Shown in pieces: positions 39,501 to 47,749 of a stretch of DNA of 64,000 bases. The notes under the pieces were generated by a model that was not told the DNA's origin, did no database searches, and worked only from the letters and a program-made list of their open reading frames with translations. The position numbers and the translations under genes were made by a program. Source of the DNA: Pseudeuparius sepicola (taxonomy: Eukaryota; Arthropoda; Insecta; Coleoptera; Anthribidae). The stretch lies in assembly GCA_963920635.1 (NCBI GenBank), contig OY987298.1:145612257-145676256 (forward strand), read 5' to 3'. The first letter of the stretch is position 1; every line of letters starts with the position of its first letter.

Positions 39501-42500
39501 TTTAAAGTTGGACACCCTGTATGTAATCGATAGTAGTTGTTTATACCACACCGTGGTCTATATTTTCATACACGGGCGTAGCCAGGATTTAGTTTGGGGG
39601 GGGGGGGGTTAGTTTGAGAAGTAAATAAAACAACAAAAATATACTTACATGAAATTTAATATCTATATATTCATCCGAAAAACTACGACATATTTATAAA
39701 GTTCTTAACTTTAAATGAAATGGATAAATTATTTTCCTCTGCGCTAAATCTAAAACCATTAAAGAAGAAATCTTCGGCTTTTTCTTTTAAATATATCCAC
39801 TATACTTCATTTGCATGAATTTCTGTTCCATAGTGAATGTTCATTAGAGCCAAACAATTAAGTCTGTTTTTACTTGTAGTGTTTCGTAAATAGTTTTTCA
39901 GTCTCCTTAGGCTCGAGAAAGACCTTTCTGGCGTAGCAGTGGATACAGAAATGGTAGCCAAGATTTGTAGTAATGTGTAAATATTAGGATAAAGGTTTTT
40001 ATCGCACATATCTAGGCATTCCAAACTAGATTTCGGGGTAGGCAGTCTTCTTATCAGCATGCAAGGTAGCTGAAGCTTTGATAGCTAAATCCAAATTTGT
40101 TTCTTTATTAGAAACCCCTTGACCTTGACTACACCACTTTTTCCAGTAGTCCATACCTTTAAGTTTATCACACCCATTCCTTTTTTTCCCCTCCATTTTT
40201 CGACAGTAATAATGATTCACGTATCTATCCTTAACAAGGTCATCGAATAACAGCGCACTAAAATTACTCACTTACACGGTACACTTAATTCTCTTCACTA
40301 TTCGTTCACCACTTTTCACTTTTATTCGCTTCGAGTTCGTATGGAACAATACTGCCGTAAGCGCGGTCACGCGCCGCGGCGCCGCTTATATAGCAGCCCA
40401 GTAGCCGTCCAGAAACTTCCACGAACTTCCACAAAGTTCCGCTCATTTCGACCGAGGGGCGTGGCGAATAATCGAGAAACAACGCAAAGTGTCCCTACAA
40501 TACAAAATAGTTCGGCTGCAACTGCGTCTGCCTCTCGTCAAAAGATGGCGCTAGGCGCTACTATTACTACATATATTCAAACGTAATAATAATTTAACTC
40601 TTCACTCCTCGTATTTTTTCGGTATAATATTAGGTAATATTTTGCTTATTTCGGGGGGGGGGTTGAACCCCCGAAACCCCCCCCCCCTTGGCTACGCCCG
40701 TGTTTTCATACGTTGTGCACTCACACTCCTATGACGCCCTCGTTCCCTTCGAAGAACCTCTTCTGCAATTTCTGCTTGTAGTAGTGGAGCGAGGGCATCG
40801 AAGGCCTGTGTGGCATTCCTTCCTCCCTCTTGAACACTGTCCTGATATCGTCCCCGTTGAAGACGAAAAGCAGGTCGGGATGTCCTATAAGACCTCCCAC
40901 TTTCACTATACGGCCGTAGTCTTTGTACAGGGACCACATCACTTTGTCCAGTTCGTCGATCTTGTATTGGCCTGAAAGATAATGGCATAGGCTCAGAAAA
41001 ATAAAAAAACATAGAAATGGCATAAATAAGTTTTGTGTGGCTCCTGAGGAAATATCCAAAATATATACATACTTGCAACTAGTGTAAATATAAAACAGTG
41101 GCATTCCAAAACACGAAATTTATTGAAAATAAATTATCGCTGTTTTGATTTTCATTGAACAATATTTTTTATAAAAATTCCTATTTTTTATAAAAATATT
41201 TTTCTGCGTACAGTGTGTCCCAATTTGATACTGGACACCTCAGAAATATATGAAGGGCAAGGAAAACAAATGGTCTTTATTTTTTTAATGGTAGTACCAT
41301 AGAAGAATTTACTACGCCTAGATTCTTCTATGGTAGTACCAAAGGAGAGTATCTCATAGGCGATGGTATTTGGATGGGGTAATTATTTCATGGCCTGCTA
41401 TGATTTTTTAAAATAGCCAATTTTCAAGAAACCCTATTAGGGATATTTTTTTACGACAAAATGTTATTAAGAAAACTTGTTCAGAATGAAAAACTGAGTA
41501 GAATTGCAAAATTTCAAAAGTCTAGGCCTACTTTGATTTTCAGCTTTTTCTCCATATTCTCCCACTTTTTTCTTAAAAATGTGTCCTTTCTGGAGCTTTC
41601 ACGTCAAAATATTATTAGGGAAACTTGATCATCGTGAAAAAATCAATTTTTGACGTGAAATCTCCAGAAAGGACCCTTTTCTAAGAAGAAAGTGGGAGAT
41701 AAATCTAAAAATCAAAGTAGGCCTAGCTTTTTGAAATTTTGCGAATCTACTCAATTTTTCATTCTGGACAAGTTTTCTTAATAACATTTTGTCGTAAAAA
41801 AATCCCTAATGGGGTTTCTTGAAAATTTGCTATTTTAAAAAATCATAGCAGGCCATGAAATAATTACCCCATCCAAATACCACCGTCTATGAGATACTCT
41901 CCCTTGGTACTACCAATAAAAAAATAAAGACCATTTGTTTTCCTTGCGCTTCATATATTTCTGAGGTGTCCAGTATCAAATTGGGACATACTGTATACAG
42001 GGTGATTCTTTGATTAGTACAGAAATTTTAACTGGTGGTAGGTTTCGACCCCAAAAGCACGCCTATGAAGGTATTTTTGAAAAAGTGCAGAAAATCAAAA
42101 AGTTATGGCCTTTCAAACATTTACCCGCGGTCAGCGGTCCCAAAACTTTTGAATTTTTTTTGGTGGAAAAATGGAAATTCTATTTTTCCGTTTTTCAAAA
42201 AAATAACTTCATAGGCGCGCTCCAGGGTTGTGGTTTGTTTGCCTCGGCCAGAGGCCTCGGCAACTAAATTCCACATGATACATAAATAACTACTATTTAG
42301 CTTAAGTGCCTTTTTCTGTAAAAGATATTTTAACATCTAAACAGAAATTTCATTGGGACAAGTTCGAGGACAAATTATTCAGATCATAAAATTAAGTCCT
42401 TGTGTAAAATTGGAAAACAATTGGCATACTTTGATTTTTGTGATTTTTCAAACAGTTTGTTCAGGTAAATATTCAAAGGCCTTTTGGGAAATCATGTCCA

Positions 42501-45119
42501 AAAATTTTATAAAAAAAATGTTATTTAGGAATGCATACGATGTTTGTTCTATAATAGTTATTTGTATACCATAAGGCAGAGAAGCTTAAATTTTTGTAAC
42601 GGATGTGGTATTTAGTTAAATAAAAAAACATGAGTTATAAAAAGAAACTTCAGTGCCTAAACTCTATTCAAACTAAACGCAAGTGAAACATAAACACAAA
42701 TTGTTGCATGGCTAGAGCGTGATACGCATGTGATTGGCTTGCTATTGGCTAGCCGGCAATAAAATCTGAACCGGCGGGCGAGTGCAGAGAGTCGGTGTTT
42801 CTTACAGAGGTGTATTGAGTTGCAAGTGGACCTTTATTTTTTCCGATATAATTCTTTCGCTGTTTATTAATAATTGTTGAAGCTACGTAGTAGAAATTTG
42901 CAGGTAAGTGAATGACTAGGTGTGCCATAAAAGTTTGTTTTTAAAGTTCTTAATACTGGGACATATTATTTTAATATTTTATATTATCAAATTCATAGTC
43001 CTTAATGCGGCCCTGCCTCGTATGTTCGCGTGCTTCCATCGTGTAAATGTTTACGCGCCACTTGCATTTAGTTTGAATAGAGTGTAGAGAAAAATTATTA
43101 TATTTTTTAAATCGGGAACAAATAATTTTTTTAGGCAAAGCAATTAAAAAAATCGACTGAAAAATCAACTAAAGAATTTGCTCTATAAGTAAGACTCAAT
43201 AATAATAAACTTTCCTATTCGAGACTATACCAGAGAACGCTATACTATATCTACGAAAAAATGCCAAGAGAACATTTTTGTTAAAAATTAAAATATGCAT
43301 AAGAAACAATAAATTTTATTACTATACAAGGTGATTCTTTCAATTAACGAATACATTGTACTCATTTAATTACAGACTTCTCGGCCACTGATTAATCAAA
43401 TTGTTTTATAAATATTAACAGGTTTTATGCCAGCCCATGCCGTTATAATTATACAATGTGGATAGAAATTGTGGAATATTACTTATGTTAGGGGAAATTA
43501 CTTATGTTAGGGGAAATTATTTCCCATTTAGTGACATCAAGGAATCTTTCGTAGCACAAAAAATGTGGTTGCCATGGTAACCGACATGATTTATTTAAAT
43601 GACACCATATACGTTTTTGGGTAAAAATTGATACATTGGAACTTTCTGAATACGATACAATACAATTTTAATGGGGTCGCCTAAGAAAAAAATACAAAAA
43701 AATAAGTTTTATATTATGCTATTGACATGTTTATCAAAATAATTATTAACATTAAGTTAGCCATGCCAAAATCAGAACAATGGGAAACTTTCACTAGCTG
43801 TCAGTTGCATGTAATTGTGCGCATTGTTACAGTAAACGTAATTTTTTAATAAATTTTCTGTGTACTTACTAAGTTATAATGGCGCTTGAATTAAGTGAAA
43901 CGGAATGAATACAGGTTAACATTCTAAGTACCTACTTAAGTACACAAAAAATTGAGTAAAAAAAAGTACGTTTAGTGTAACAATGTACACAGCTACACAG
44001 CTAGTGACAGTTTCGCATTGTTATGATTTTGGCATGGCTAACTTGATGTTAATAATTATTTTGATAAACATTGTCAATAGCATATTAATAGAAAACTTAT
44101 TTTTTTTTTGTATTTTTTTCTTATGCGACCCCATTAAAATTGTATTGTATCGTATTCAGAAAGTTCCAATGTATCAATTTTCACCAAAAAAAGTATATGG
44201 TGCTATTTAAAAAAATTAAATCCATGGCAACCACATTTTTTGTGCTACGAAAGATTGCTTGATATCACTAAACGGGAAATAATTTCCCCTAACACTTTTA
44301 TTAAAACATGTTTTTGATATGAGTAATATTTTAAGAAATATAAGCAATATTCCACAATTTCTATTGTAACGAAGGAACTTCGTTACACTATCCACACTGT
44401 AGTGTATCAACTATGACTTAAAATATCTCAACTAATTCGGTAAAATTAGAATATTTAATATTCAATAGTCCAAATATTTTTGAAAACGTTAACAAGCTCT
44501 AACCTTTTTATAGGGCCTCAAAAAGATATATGTAGTTTATACATGAAAGTGGGGTTATTTTTTGAAAATGAATAACCCAGAATGTAGACTCACCTATTAT
44601 CGGCGCAAATCTCCAGGCATTCCCTACAAAAGGCAACTCCTTCGGCCCCGGTATCTCGCTGTAAGCCCTAACCGCATTTTTATTTATCGTCCCCACCCTC
44701 TCGACGGTGTGCTCGAAAACATCTTCCAGCATCTGGTGCGACAGCCCAACCGCCGTCGAATAGTCCCCATCAACCGCCAGCGCCCTTTCAGTCGAGTAGG
44801 CCTTGGCGTGCACGTCGCTGTTCTCGCTGGCGTCGGCCGGCGCGGCCCGAGGTCGGTTGCGACCCAACGACGCGTCGGTTGAGTACTGCTGCTTGCCGCT
44901 GTCGGTTGAGTACTGCTGCTTGCCGCTGTCGGTTGAGTACTGCTGCTTGCCGCTGTCGGTTGAGTAGCCGCGCTCGGCGGGTTCCCTGGCGATTTTGTCG
45001 GTTGATGGGGGTATGCCCGCGGCGTATTTGTCGGTTGGCGGTTTCCGGGTTGAGTGGGCGCGCTTCAGGCAGTTGACCAGTTGGCGGGTGATCAGTTTGC
45101 GGGGTATGCGTTGAGGCAT
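15593..45119 (-). CDS. Cyp301a1: Mitochondrial-clade cytochrome P450, CYP301A1
   Basis: Ten exons with matching phases: 45119-44594, 40971-40725, 33717-33601, 24674-24598, 23778-23577, 19150-18982, 18929-18760, 18522-18444, 16024-15800 and 15706-15593. They total 1,926 bp, 641 residues. Seen: proline hinge EIPGPKELPFVGNAWRFAPI, I-helix LLLVGVDTTSIAAAS (about 439-452), ExxR as KETLR (E500, R503), PERW (554-557), and heme loop PFGYGRRSCLGRRFAE with thiolate C588. The basic charge around the heme cysteine and the overall match to insect CYP301A1 place it in the mitochondrial clade, served by adrenodoxin. CYP301A1 is needed for normal adult cuticle in Drosophila; its substrate is not firmly known. 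The N-terminus is about 90 residues longer than in fly and contains YSTDSGKQQ three times. Introns range from 52 bp to 8.9 kb. CYP301B1 or CYP49A1 are less likely alternatives. Confidence 0.94.
16653..18105. mobile_element. Foldback element, inner layer
   Basis: Starts TACAGTAGGGTGAG and ends CTCACCCTGTA, with arms of about 500 bp (AGTTGGCTG, GAGCTATGGCTAA and TAGTCAGCCATGGAATATTT recur inverted). The centre holds a decayed transposase fragment. The left arm recurs at 49513-50082. Confidence 0.85.
17270..17460 (-). pseudogene. Transposase remnant, Tc1/mariner-IS630 type
   Basis: On the minus strand from 17456, one frame reads PPRSPDLSVLDFFLWGTVQ, the widespread insect transposase motif (usually WPPRSPDLTPLDFFLWG) that carries a catalytic acid. 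The codon before it is TGA where tryptophan TGG is expected. After more stops and a frame change, a C-terminal-like stretch NNNGGLFERLF follows at about 17300-17275. The frame is destroyed. It lies at the centre of the inner foldback element, suggesting that element descends from a DDE/D transposon. Confidence 0.75.
19306..19335. repeat. Short dispersed hairpin, copy 2
   Basis: Arms CAGGGACCCTTTA and TAAAGAGTCCCTG around TTT, with one mismatched pair. Located in P450 intron 5, next to exon 6. Confidence 0.85.
19370..20445. mobile_element. Foldback element in P450 intron 5
   Basis: The arms 19370-19590 and about 20213-20445 are inverted copies (GATTCACGTAAGT / ACTTACGTGAATC; GTAAACTTTCTTTCTAAAAT). 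Each arm has the palindromic module CTTCCGGTTATACCGGAAG followed by AACACCCTATATATTATT. Between them lies unrelated AT-rich DNA with another TAGGGTGTTC word at 19793. Confidence 0.8.
20860..21210. promoter_or_regulatory. GC/CpG-rich island inside P450 intron 5
   Basis: About 350 bp with many CpGs (CGTCCCGGGCGAAAGTCGAC, CGAGCGGGG) in otherwise AT-rich DNA. Two overlapping open frames of 119 and 91 codons show no known domain. It has no other copy in the window. It may be an internal promoter, an enhancer or a lone insertion. Confidence 0.35.
21588..21610. repeat. CCTGGACCGACACTATATTA motif, copy 1
   Basis: The word AACCTGGACCGACACT occurs here. It occurs inverted at 23124-23145, and as a back-to-back palindrome at 24273-24322. 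It is probably a terminal repeat of a foldback family and delimits the block 21588-24322. Confidence 0.6.
21855..22165 (+). repeat. Dispersed repeat R2, copy 1
   Basis: Inverted relative to 59765-60045 (shared words TGCAGAAGAATAAACACTA, CATACGTTATAAAATACTC complement, ATGGACTTCATTTCAAACC). No intact ORF. The second copy lies in an element bounded by ACAGGGTG and CACCCTGTA. Confidence 0.75.
22401..23120. mobile_element. Foldback element, 720 bp, nearly perfect arms
   Basis: Starts TACAGGGTGTTCGAAAAATA and ends with its complement. Arms of about 133 bp (22401-22535, 22985-23120) contain GGGTCCGGAAATGCAGAG. The core carries two copies of a sequence around CTGGACAAAATTGGTT. Located in P450 intron 5. 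Confidence 0.9.
24273..24322. repeat. 50-bp palindrome, head-to-head element ends
   Basis: GTTAAACCTGGACCGACACT runs to TATTAATATA and then back through AGTGTTGGTCCAGGTTAAAC. It looks like two terminal repeats left abutting after loss of the interior. Located in P450 intron 4. Confidence 0.75.
25305..26592. mobile_element. Foldback element, 1.29 kb, arms of about 500 bp
   Basis: Begins TACAGGGTGTCTCATTTTGA and ends with its complement. The arms (25305-25815 and 26070-26592) are nearly identical, including GTACGTCTAGGAGGGCCCTG, TGGCGTTAATCAGCGCC and CTGCCGTCGCAGGC complements. A single-copy spacer of about 250 bp lies between. It shares the words CCAGGGCCGG and the A/T-flanked GCGATTTTTTTAT with the elements at 38318 and 45474. 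Located in P450 intron 3. Confidence 0.92.
28269..29038. repeat. Hairpin-headed repeat A, copy 1
   Basis: Left border AATAGTTATTTACATTGC, then a palindrome (GATGCGTAAG ... CTTACGCATC, with GGCCGAGG/CCTCCGAGGCC inside), then a tail TATTATATTTTTCCTG, a tRNA-like segment, and a right end CTTTCGGACCTGTTGGCGAG...GGGGGAGGGAGCAGGAAA. Copy 2 is at 31660-32390 with the same order of parts. Confidence 0.8.
28640..28702 (-). repeat. tRNA-derived SINE-like segment
   Basis: On the minus strand GGGTTCGAGTCCC matches an RNA polymerase III B box, with a partial A box (TAGCGCTGGG) about 40 bp upstream. There is no matching acceptor stem, so it is tRNA-derived rather than a tRNA gene. Confidence 0.6.
29045..29365. 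repeat. GTGCGGAAAAGT-type repeat cluster, copy 2
   Basis: Same unit as at 13160 and 61085: GCACGCGATTGCAGTTGGCTG, a CGCGTAGCGGAGTTCAGCC segment, AGAGTTAGGAACACTATT, and palindromic TTCCGCACTAGTGCGGAA. It directly follows the hairpin-headed repeat A. Confidence 0.85.
30219..30292 (-). other. Possible first exon inside P450 intron 3
   Basis: On the minus strand an ATG at 30292 opens 24 codons, MKYAAAEMLKLQRRNVEKCG then VCSE, up to a strong donor AA|gtaagt. The helical, charged peptide ends in a C-x2-C pair. No second exon was found and I do not recognise it; it could be a nested gene or chance. Confidence 0.25.
31660..32390. repeat. Hairpin-headed repeat A, copy 2
   Basis: Same layout as 28269-29038. 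The head palindrome differs in its middle, carrying a second nested palindrome GACCGAGGCAACGCTC / GAGCGTTGCCTCGGTC. The tRNA-like segment (about 32002-32062, B box GGTTCAAATCC on the minus strand) and the right end GGGGGAGGGAGCAGGAAA are kept. Confidence 0.8.
32002..32062 (-). repeat. tRNA-derived SINE-like segment, second copy
   Basis: The minus strand carries GGTTCAAATCC (B-box-like) preceded by GTAGGGTGAGAGTTCGCGA. Diverged from the copy at 28640. Confidence 0.5.
32391..33010. repeat. Hairpin-headed repeat B, copy 1
   Basis: Abuts repeat A exactly and shares its left border AATAGTTATTTA. The head palindrome is GGCACTGAAGTTC...GGACTTCAGTGCC with inner CTCATGTGG / CCACATGAG. It is followed by TATTATATTTTTTTTGAAAT, and its body contains CGTTGCTTGACTTTGACGAT. 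The body recurs at 47750-48290. Confidence 0.8.
33855..33990. repeat. Palindromic repeat head with GCGTTAGCGAGGGC core
   Basis: An imperfect palindrome from TATGTACGAAGGTACTAAAAT to TTTAGTCCCGTGGTACATA around GATTTTTGCCAGAGCGTTAG. Similar architecture to the hairpin heads at 28.3, 31.7 and 32.4 kb. Confidence 0.6.
34157..34233. repeat. Cluster of TTGGTACC words
   Basis: Five AGTACC/GGTACC-type words lie in 77 bp (AATTGGTACCATGG, AATTGGTACCAAAAG, TTGGTACCTACC, ATTGGTACCAAG). Most are near-palindromic. Located in P450 intron 2. Function unknown. Confidence 0.7.
34326..34355. repeat. Short dispersed hairpin, copy 3
   Basis: In reverse orientation: CCAGGGACTCTTTA then AAATAAGGGGACCCAG; the second arm is diverged. 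Confidence 0.65.
35305..35334. repeat. Short dispersed hairpin, copy 4
   Basis: CTGGGAACCCTTA and TAAAGGGTCCCTGG around CTT. Both arms carry compensating changes to the GGG/CCC form (CCCTTA pairs with TAAAGGG). Confidence 0.8.
36240..37052 (+). mobile_element. 5'-truncated non-LTR retrotransposon, RT C-terminus
   Basis: An open frame, entered in phase from about 36242 and ending at 36817, reads DTLVLSHFNFCDMVYGPCL, NRIQRVQKCCLRFIYGIRN, then KLRSANWLSMEDRRRFYAV and PPYLYNKIQFRSDVHTLNLR. This is the region C-terminal to the reverse transcriptase fingers and palm in jockey-like/CR1-type LINEs. The catalytic RT core and endonuclease are missing, as in a 5' truncated insertion. A TTA/ATT microsatellite tail sits at 37029-37048. 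Located in P450 intron 2, opposite strand to the gene. Confidence 0.85.
38318..39521. mobile_element. Foldback element family 1, copy 1
   Basis: Begins TACAGGGTGTCCAACTTTAA and ends with its complement. Arms of about 270 bp contain GCCTAAACTTTTTTGCC, AAATCCAGGGCCGGCTGCA and GATTTTTTTAT. The inner part has GGAATCCCCTCAAAACACTT and its inverted partner. The second copy is at 45474-46689; a fragment is at 14805. Located in P450 intron 2. Confidence 0.92.
39571..40702. mobile_element. hAT element with perfect 8-bp target duplication
   Basis: The termini CACGGGCGTAGCCA / TGGCTACGCCCGTG (the second with one extra base pair) are followed inwards by G-runs and C-runs. The 8-bp duplication TTTTCATA is exact at 39563-39570 and 40703-40710, diagnostic for hAT. 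The element is 1,132 bp, with transposase remnants on the minus strand. It lies in P450 intron 2 with its end only 22 bp from the last base of exon 2 (the right duplication ends 15 bp away). The exact duplication suggests recent insertion. Confidence 0.95.
39800..40271 (-). pseudogene. hAT transposase remnant, internally deleted
   Basis: The minus-strand frame 40060-39800 reads LATISVSTATPERSFSSLRR then LKNYLRNT and NRLNCLALMNIHYG, the C-terminal hAT dimerisation domain. A second frame (40271-40026), offset, reads DYWKKWCSQGQGVSNKE and looks N-terminal to it. The catalytic region and BED finger are absent, so the element cannot move on its own. A GC-rich stretch with TATATAAG on the minus strand (near 40390) may be its promoter. 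Confidence 0.85.
41209..41995. mobile_element. Foldback element, 787 bp, arms to the centre
   Basis: Begins TACAGTGTGTCCCAATTTGA and ends with its complement. Arms of about 380 bp reach almost to the centre near 41600 (GGCCTACTTTGATTTTCAG / CAAAGTAGGCCTAG). No coding remnant. Located in P450 intron 1. Confidence 0.9.
41996..42240. repeat. Lone foldback-type end after the 41.2-kb element
   Basis: TACAGGGTGATTCTTTGATT begins directly after the previous element, as a 5' end only. No matching inverted end was found before the hairpin-headed piece at 42240. Confidence 0.5.
42240..43110. repeat. Hairpin-headed repeat, split copies
   Basis: GCCTCGGCCAGAGGCCTCGG at 42241 recalls repeat B. Arms CTAAACTCTATTCAAACTAA (about 42659) and TTTAGTTTGAATAGAGTGTA (43068-43087) form a palindrome with about 350 bp between. 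They are followed by the tail ATTATATTTTTTAAATCGG, as in repeats A and B. Confidence 0.6.
43326..44560. mobile_element. Partial copy of the 50.1-51.7 kb foldback family
   Basis: ACAAGGTGATTCTTTCAATT, TATTAACAGGTTTTATGCC and AAAATATCTCAACTAATTCG match 51369-51660 in order. It is interrupted by another foldback element at 43452-44401. Confidence 0.7.
43452..44401. mobile_element. Foldback element, 950 bp, inserted in another
   Basis: Begins TACAATGTGGATAGAAATTG and ends CTATCCACACTGTA. Arms of about 350 bp (CAACCACATTTTTTGTGCTA; CGATACAATACAATTTTAAT). Near the right end a small palindrome GTAACGAAGGAACTTCGTTAC, absent from the left arm, has been added. Confidence 0.85.
44886..44966 (-). repeat. 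27-bp tandem repeat in P450 exon 1
   Basis: Three identical 27-bp units encode YSTDSGKQQ at residues 52-78. A partial fourth (YSTD) follows at 79-82. YST also recurs at 108 and 120. Confidence 0.95.
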
Positions 45120-45473
45120 CTTGGGGTCAGTTCTGCGGAATAAGGTTTTTCATGTTTGTTGATTTGAATGTAACACAAGGCTGGAAATAAAACGTCATCA
45201 AAAGTATGTTCGGTTATTGCCTTGTATCAATGGATTTTTATTTACAACTATCTGAAAACTAGTGAATTTGAAAGATTTACAAAATACGGGTACTCATAGA
45301 TACATATTTTAGAAATATCCTTTCAAATATATAATAAATATATAAATATAAATATACCTTTCAAATCCACTAGCTTTTCCAGCTAGTTGTAAATAAAATT
45401 CTATTGATACAGGCAACCGAATATACATTTGATGACGTTTTATTTCCAACCTTCAATCAATTTAGTTATGACA

Positions 45474-46689
45474 TACAGGGTGTCCAACTTTATAATTGTA
45501 CAAATCCGTAAAATCTCTATTTTTTGAGATAAAAGCCTAAACTTTTTTTTGTTTGAAAGGCCTTTAAAAACCGCTTCTTTTGACCTTCCTGCCATTTTCA
45601 AAATGCAAATCCAGGGCCGGCTCTGATTTTTTTATGCTCCCGATTTTCACGAAAACCATTTAGCGATTTTTTTATTTAAAATCTGACCCCACATCGTTAA
45701 TCACAACACTCCAAAACCCCCATATACCAAATGTGAGCAAAAAATATACAGGGAGTTCCATTTTGCTGGGTGTCAAAGTTGAGCAAAAGAGGAATTTTAA
45801 AGGCATCTGCCAAGTCAAGTGTGCCATGGAATCCCCTCAAAACAGTTGAATGGTCAATAGAACCACTCAAGGTATTGGTGTACAAAGGTCCAATACAAAA
45901 TATACAGAGTATTCTTATCTGTGCCATCCCAAATTACTGAATTTTTGGGACTTTATACGGGTCAAAAATCGAGTATATCAAAGCCGCTCCACATACTATA
46001 AACGAACTAAATCTAAAAAATACAGAAGCCTGTCAGTCGGTACAGGAAACGCACAGAAAATGTGTCATCTTAGACAGTGACTTTGTTGAGAAAGGTCCAT
46101 TGATTTAAATTGTTTTTATTTGTTAGTTGGAATTTCGTAAAGAAATGCATTACTTCTGTGTTTATCAATATTTTTTCAATGATTCCAGAGTACTCTCTTG
46201 CTCCGTATAAGTTTCATAAAATTTCAGTATTTTGAGATGGCTCAGAGAAAAATACCCTGTATATTTTTGTTGTAAATCTTTTCACATCAATATTTTGGGT
46301 GGTCCTGTTGACCATTTGACTGTTTTGAAGTGATTCCATGGCAGACTTGACTCGCCAGATGTCTTTAAAATTCTTATTTTGCTCAATTTTGACACCCTAC
46401 AGAATGGAACTCCCTGTATATTTTTTGTTCAAATTTGGTATACGGGGGTTTTGGGGTGTTTGGATTAACGCTGTGGGGTCAGATTTTAAACAAAAAAATC
46501 GTTAAATGGTTTTCGTGAAAATCGAGGGTATAAAAAAATCGCAGCCGACCCTGGATTTGCAATTTGAAAATGGAAGGAAGGTCAAAAGACGCGGTTTTTG
46601 AAGGCCTTTCAAACAAAAAAGTTTAGGCGATTATCTCCAAAAATGTCAATTTTACGGATTTGTACAGTTTTAAAATTGGACACCCTGTA
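45474..46689. mobile_element. Foldback element family 1, copy 2
   Basis: Matches 38318-39521 along its whole length, from TACAGGGTGTCCAACTTTAT to ACCCTGTA. Located about 350 bp upstream of the first P450 coding exon. Confidence 0.92.
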
Positions 46690-47745
46690 TAAAAATATTT
46701 TTTTAATGTGTACTTAGACTGTTCTTTCCATCGCCCTTATTAATTTATTAACTTATGTTCATATGAACTTTTTCGCTTAAAATGTAAATGAGATTTTCTA
46801 CCATAGTAGATAATACCGTATAATATTATAATAATTACCTAATAGAGTGGAGAAAAAACGTAAACTTTGGTTTTTGAAATGGAAGACCCTTTTTGCATTT
46901 TTAAAATGCGTATGCTCGATAACTACGGTATAAATAATGAATAACAGAACATTTTCAACCCGGGTGTTTCAGTTTTAAATTGACATAAATATTGAAAAAT
47001 AATGACAATTTTGCAACTTTATAAACTTTATGTCTATTAGATTTTATGGTTACCTTTTTTCCCAAAAACAGGTTTATTTTCATATCATTCTATGTATATT
47101 AAATTTAAAATTAATCCGTTAATTTCCTGAGGTACGAAGGTGCTATTTCTTCTTTACGTATATTTGTTGCCAGCTTACAGCTTTTAGTTTTTGCGTGAGA
47201 AAAAAAAATTAGTTCATATAAAAGTTGTACTACTAAATTTGCCACCAGAGGAAACAAAAGAACATCGGAAAGTTGAGAAAAAATATAAAATAAGGTTTTA
47301 AATGGAACTCCCAATATAATTGTAGATTTTTAAAATCTACTCATCATTGCGATTAAATTGGTGTAAAACTTTATACTATTATTTTTTACCGTTTCGGAAA
47401 TATGTATCGCATTTTCAAATGTTATACTAAATTTAGTGAACTTGAATAATTTTGGGATCTCCTGAAAAAGGCAAGTGATCAATAAAAATATTAAAATGTT
47501 ATGATTTGAGATTTTACTCAAATTCTCGAAATAAAATATTTAATATGTTGAGAATTGGTAGGATTTAGCTCAAAATTTCAGTTAAGTCTAAAAAAGGCCT
47601 ATTACATTTTGGAATTTAATGTCAAATTATTTTGGTCAAAAGCAAATATTTTTGTATTTCTTCGATCATCTGCCTTTTTCACGAAAGCGAAATTCAAATT
47701 TAAATAAATTTAGTATAAATGCAATATTATGTATTTGCAATTTTG
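46690..47745. other. AT-rich interval, no gene seen
   Basis: No ORF of interest and no copy of the repeats found elsewhere in the window. Confidence 0.5.
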
Positions 47746-47749
47746 TTTT

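Noticed and set aside
40405..40450. Heat-shock element in the hAT promoter region
   Set aside because: GAA and TTC words recur, but the spacing (one base, or three) is wrong for alternating nGAAn units.
40688..41104. Other long frames around P450 exon 2 (both strands)
   Set aside because: Only the frame with QYKIDELDKVMWSLYKDYG matches the P450; the rest overlap it in other frames.
44562..45076. Plus-strand open frames of 106 and 65 codons opposite P450 exon 1
   Set aside because: They are the antisense shadow of the GC-richer coding exon and its 27-bp repeat. The minus strand gives a coherent P450.
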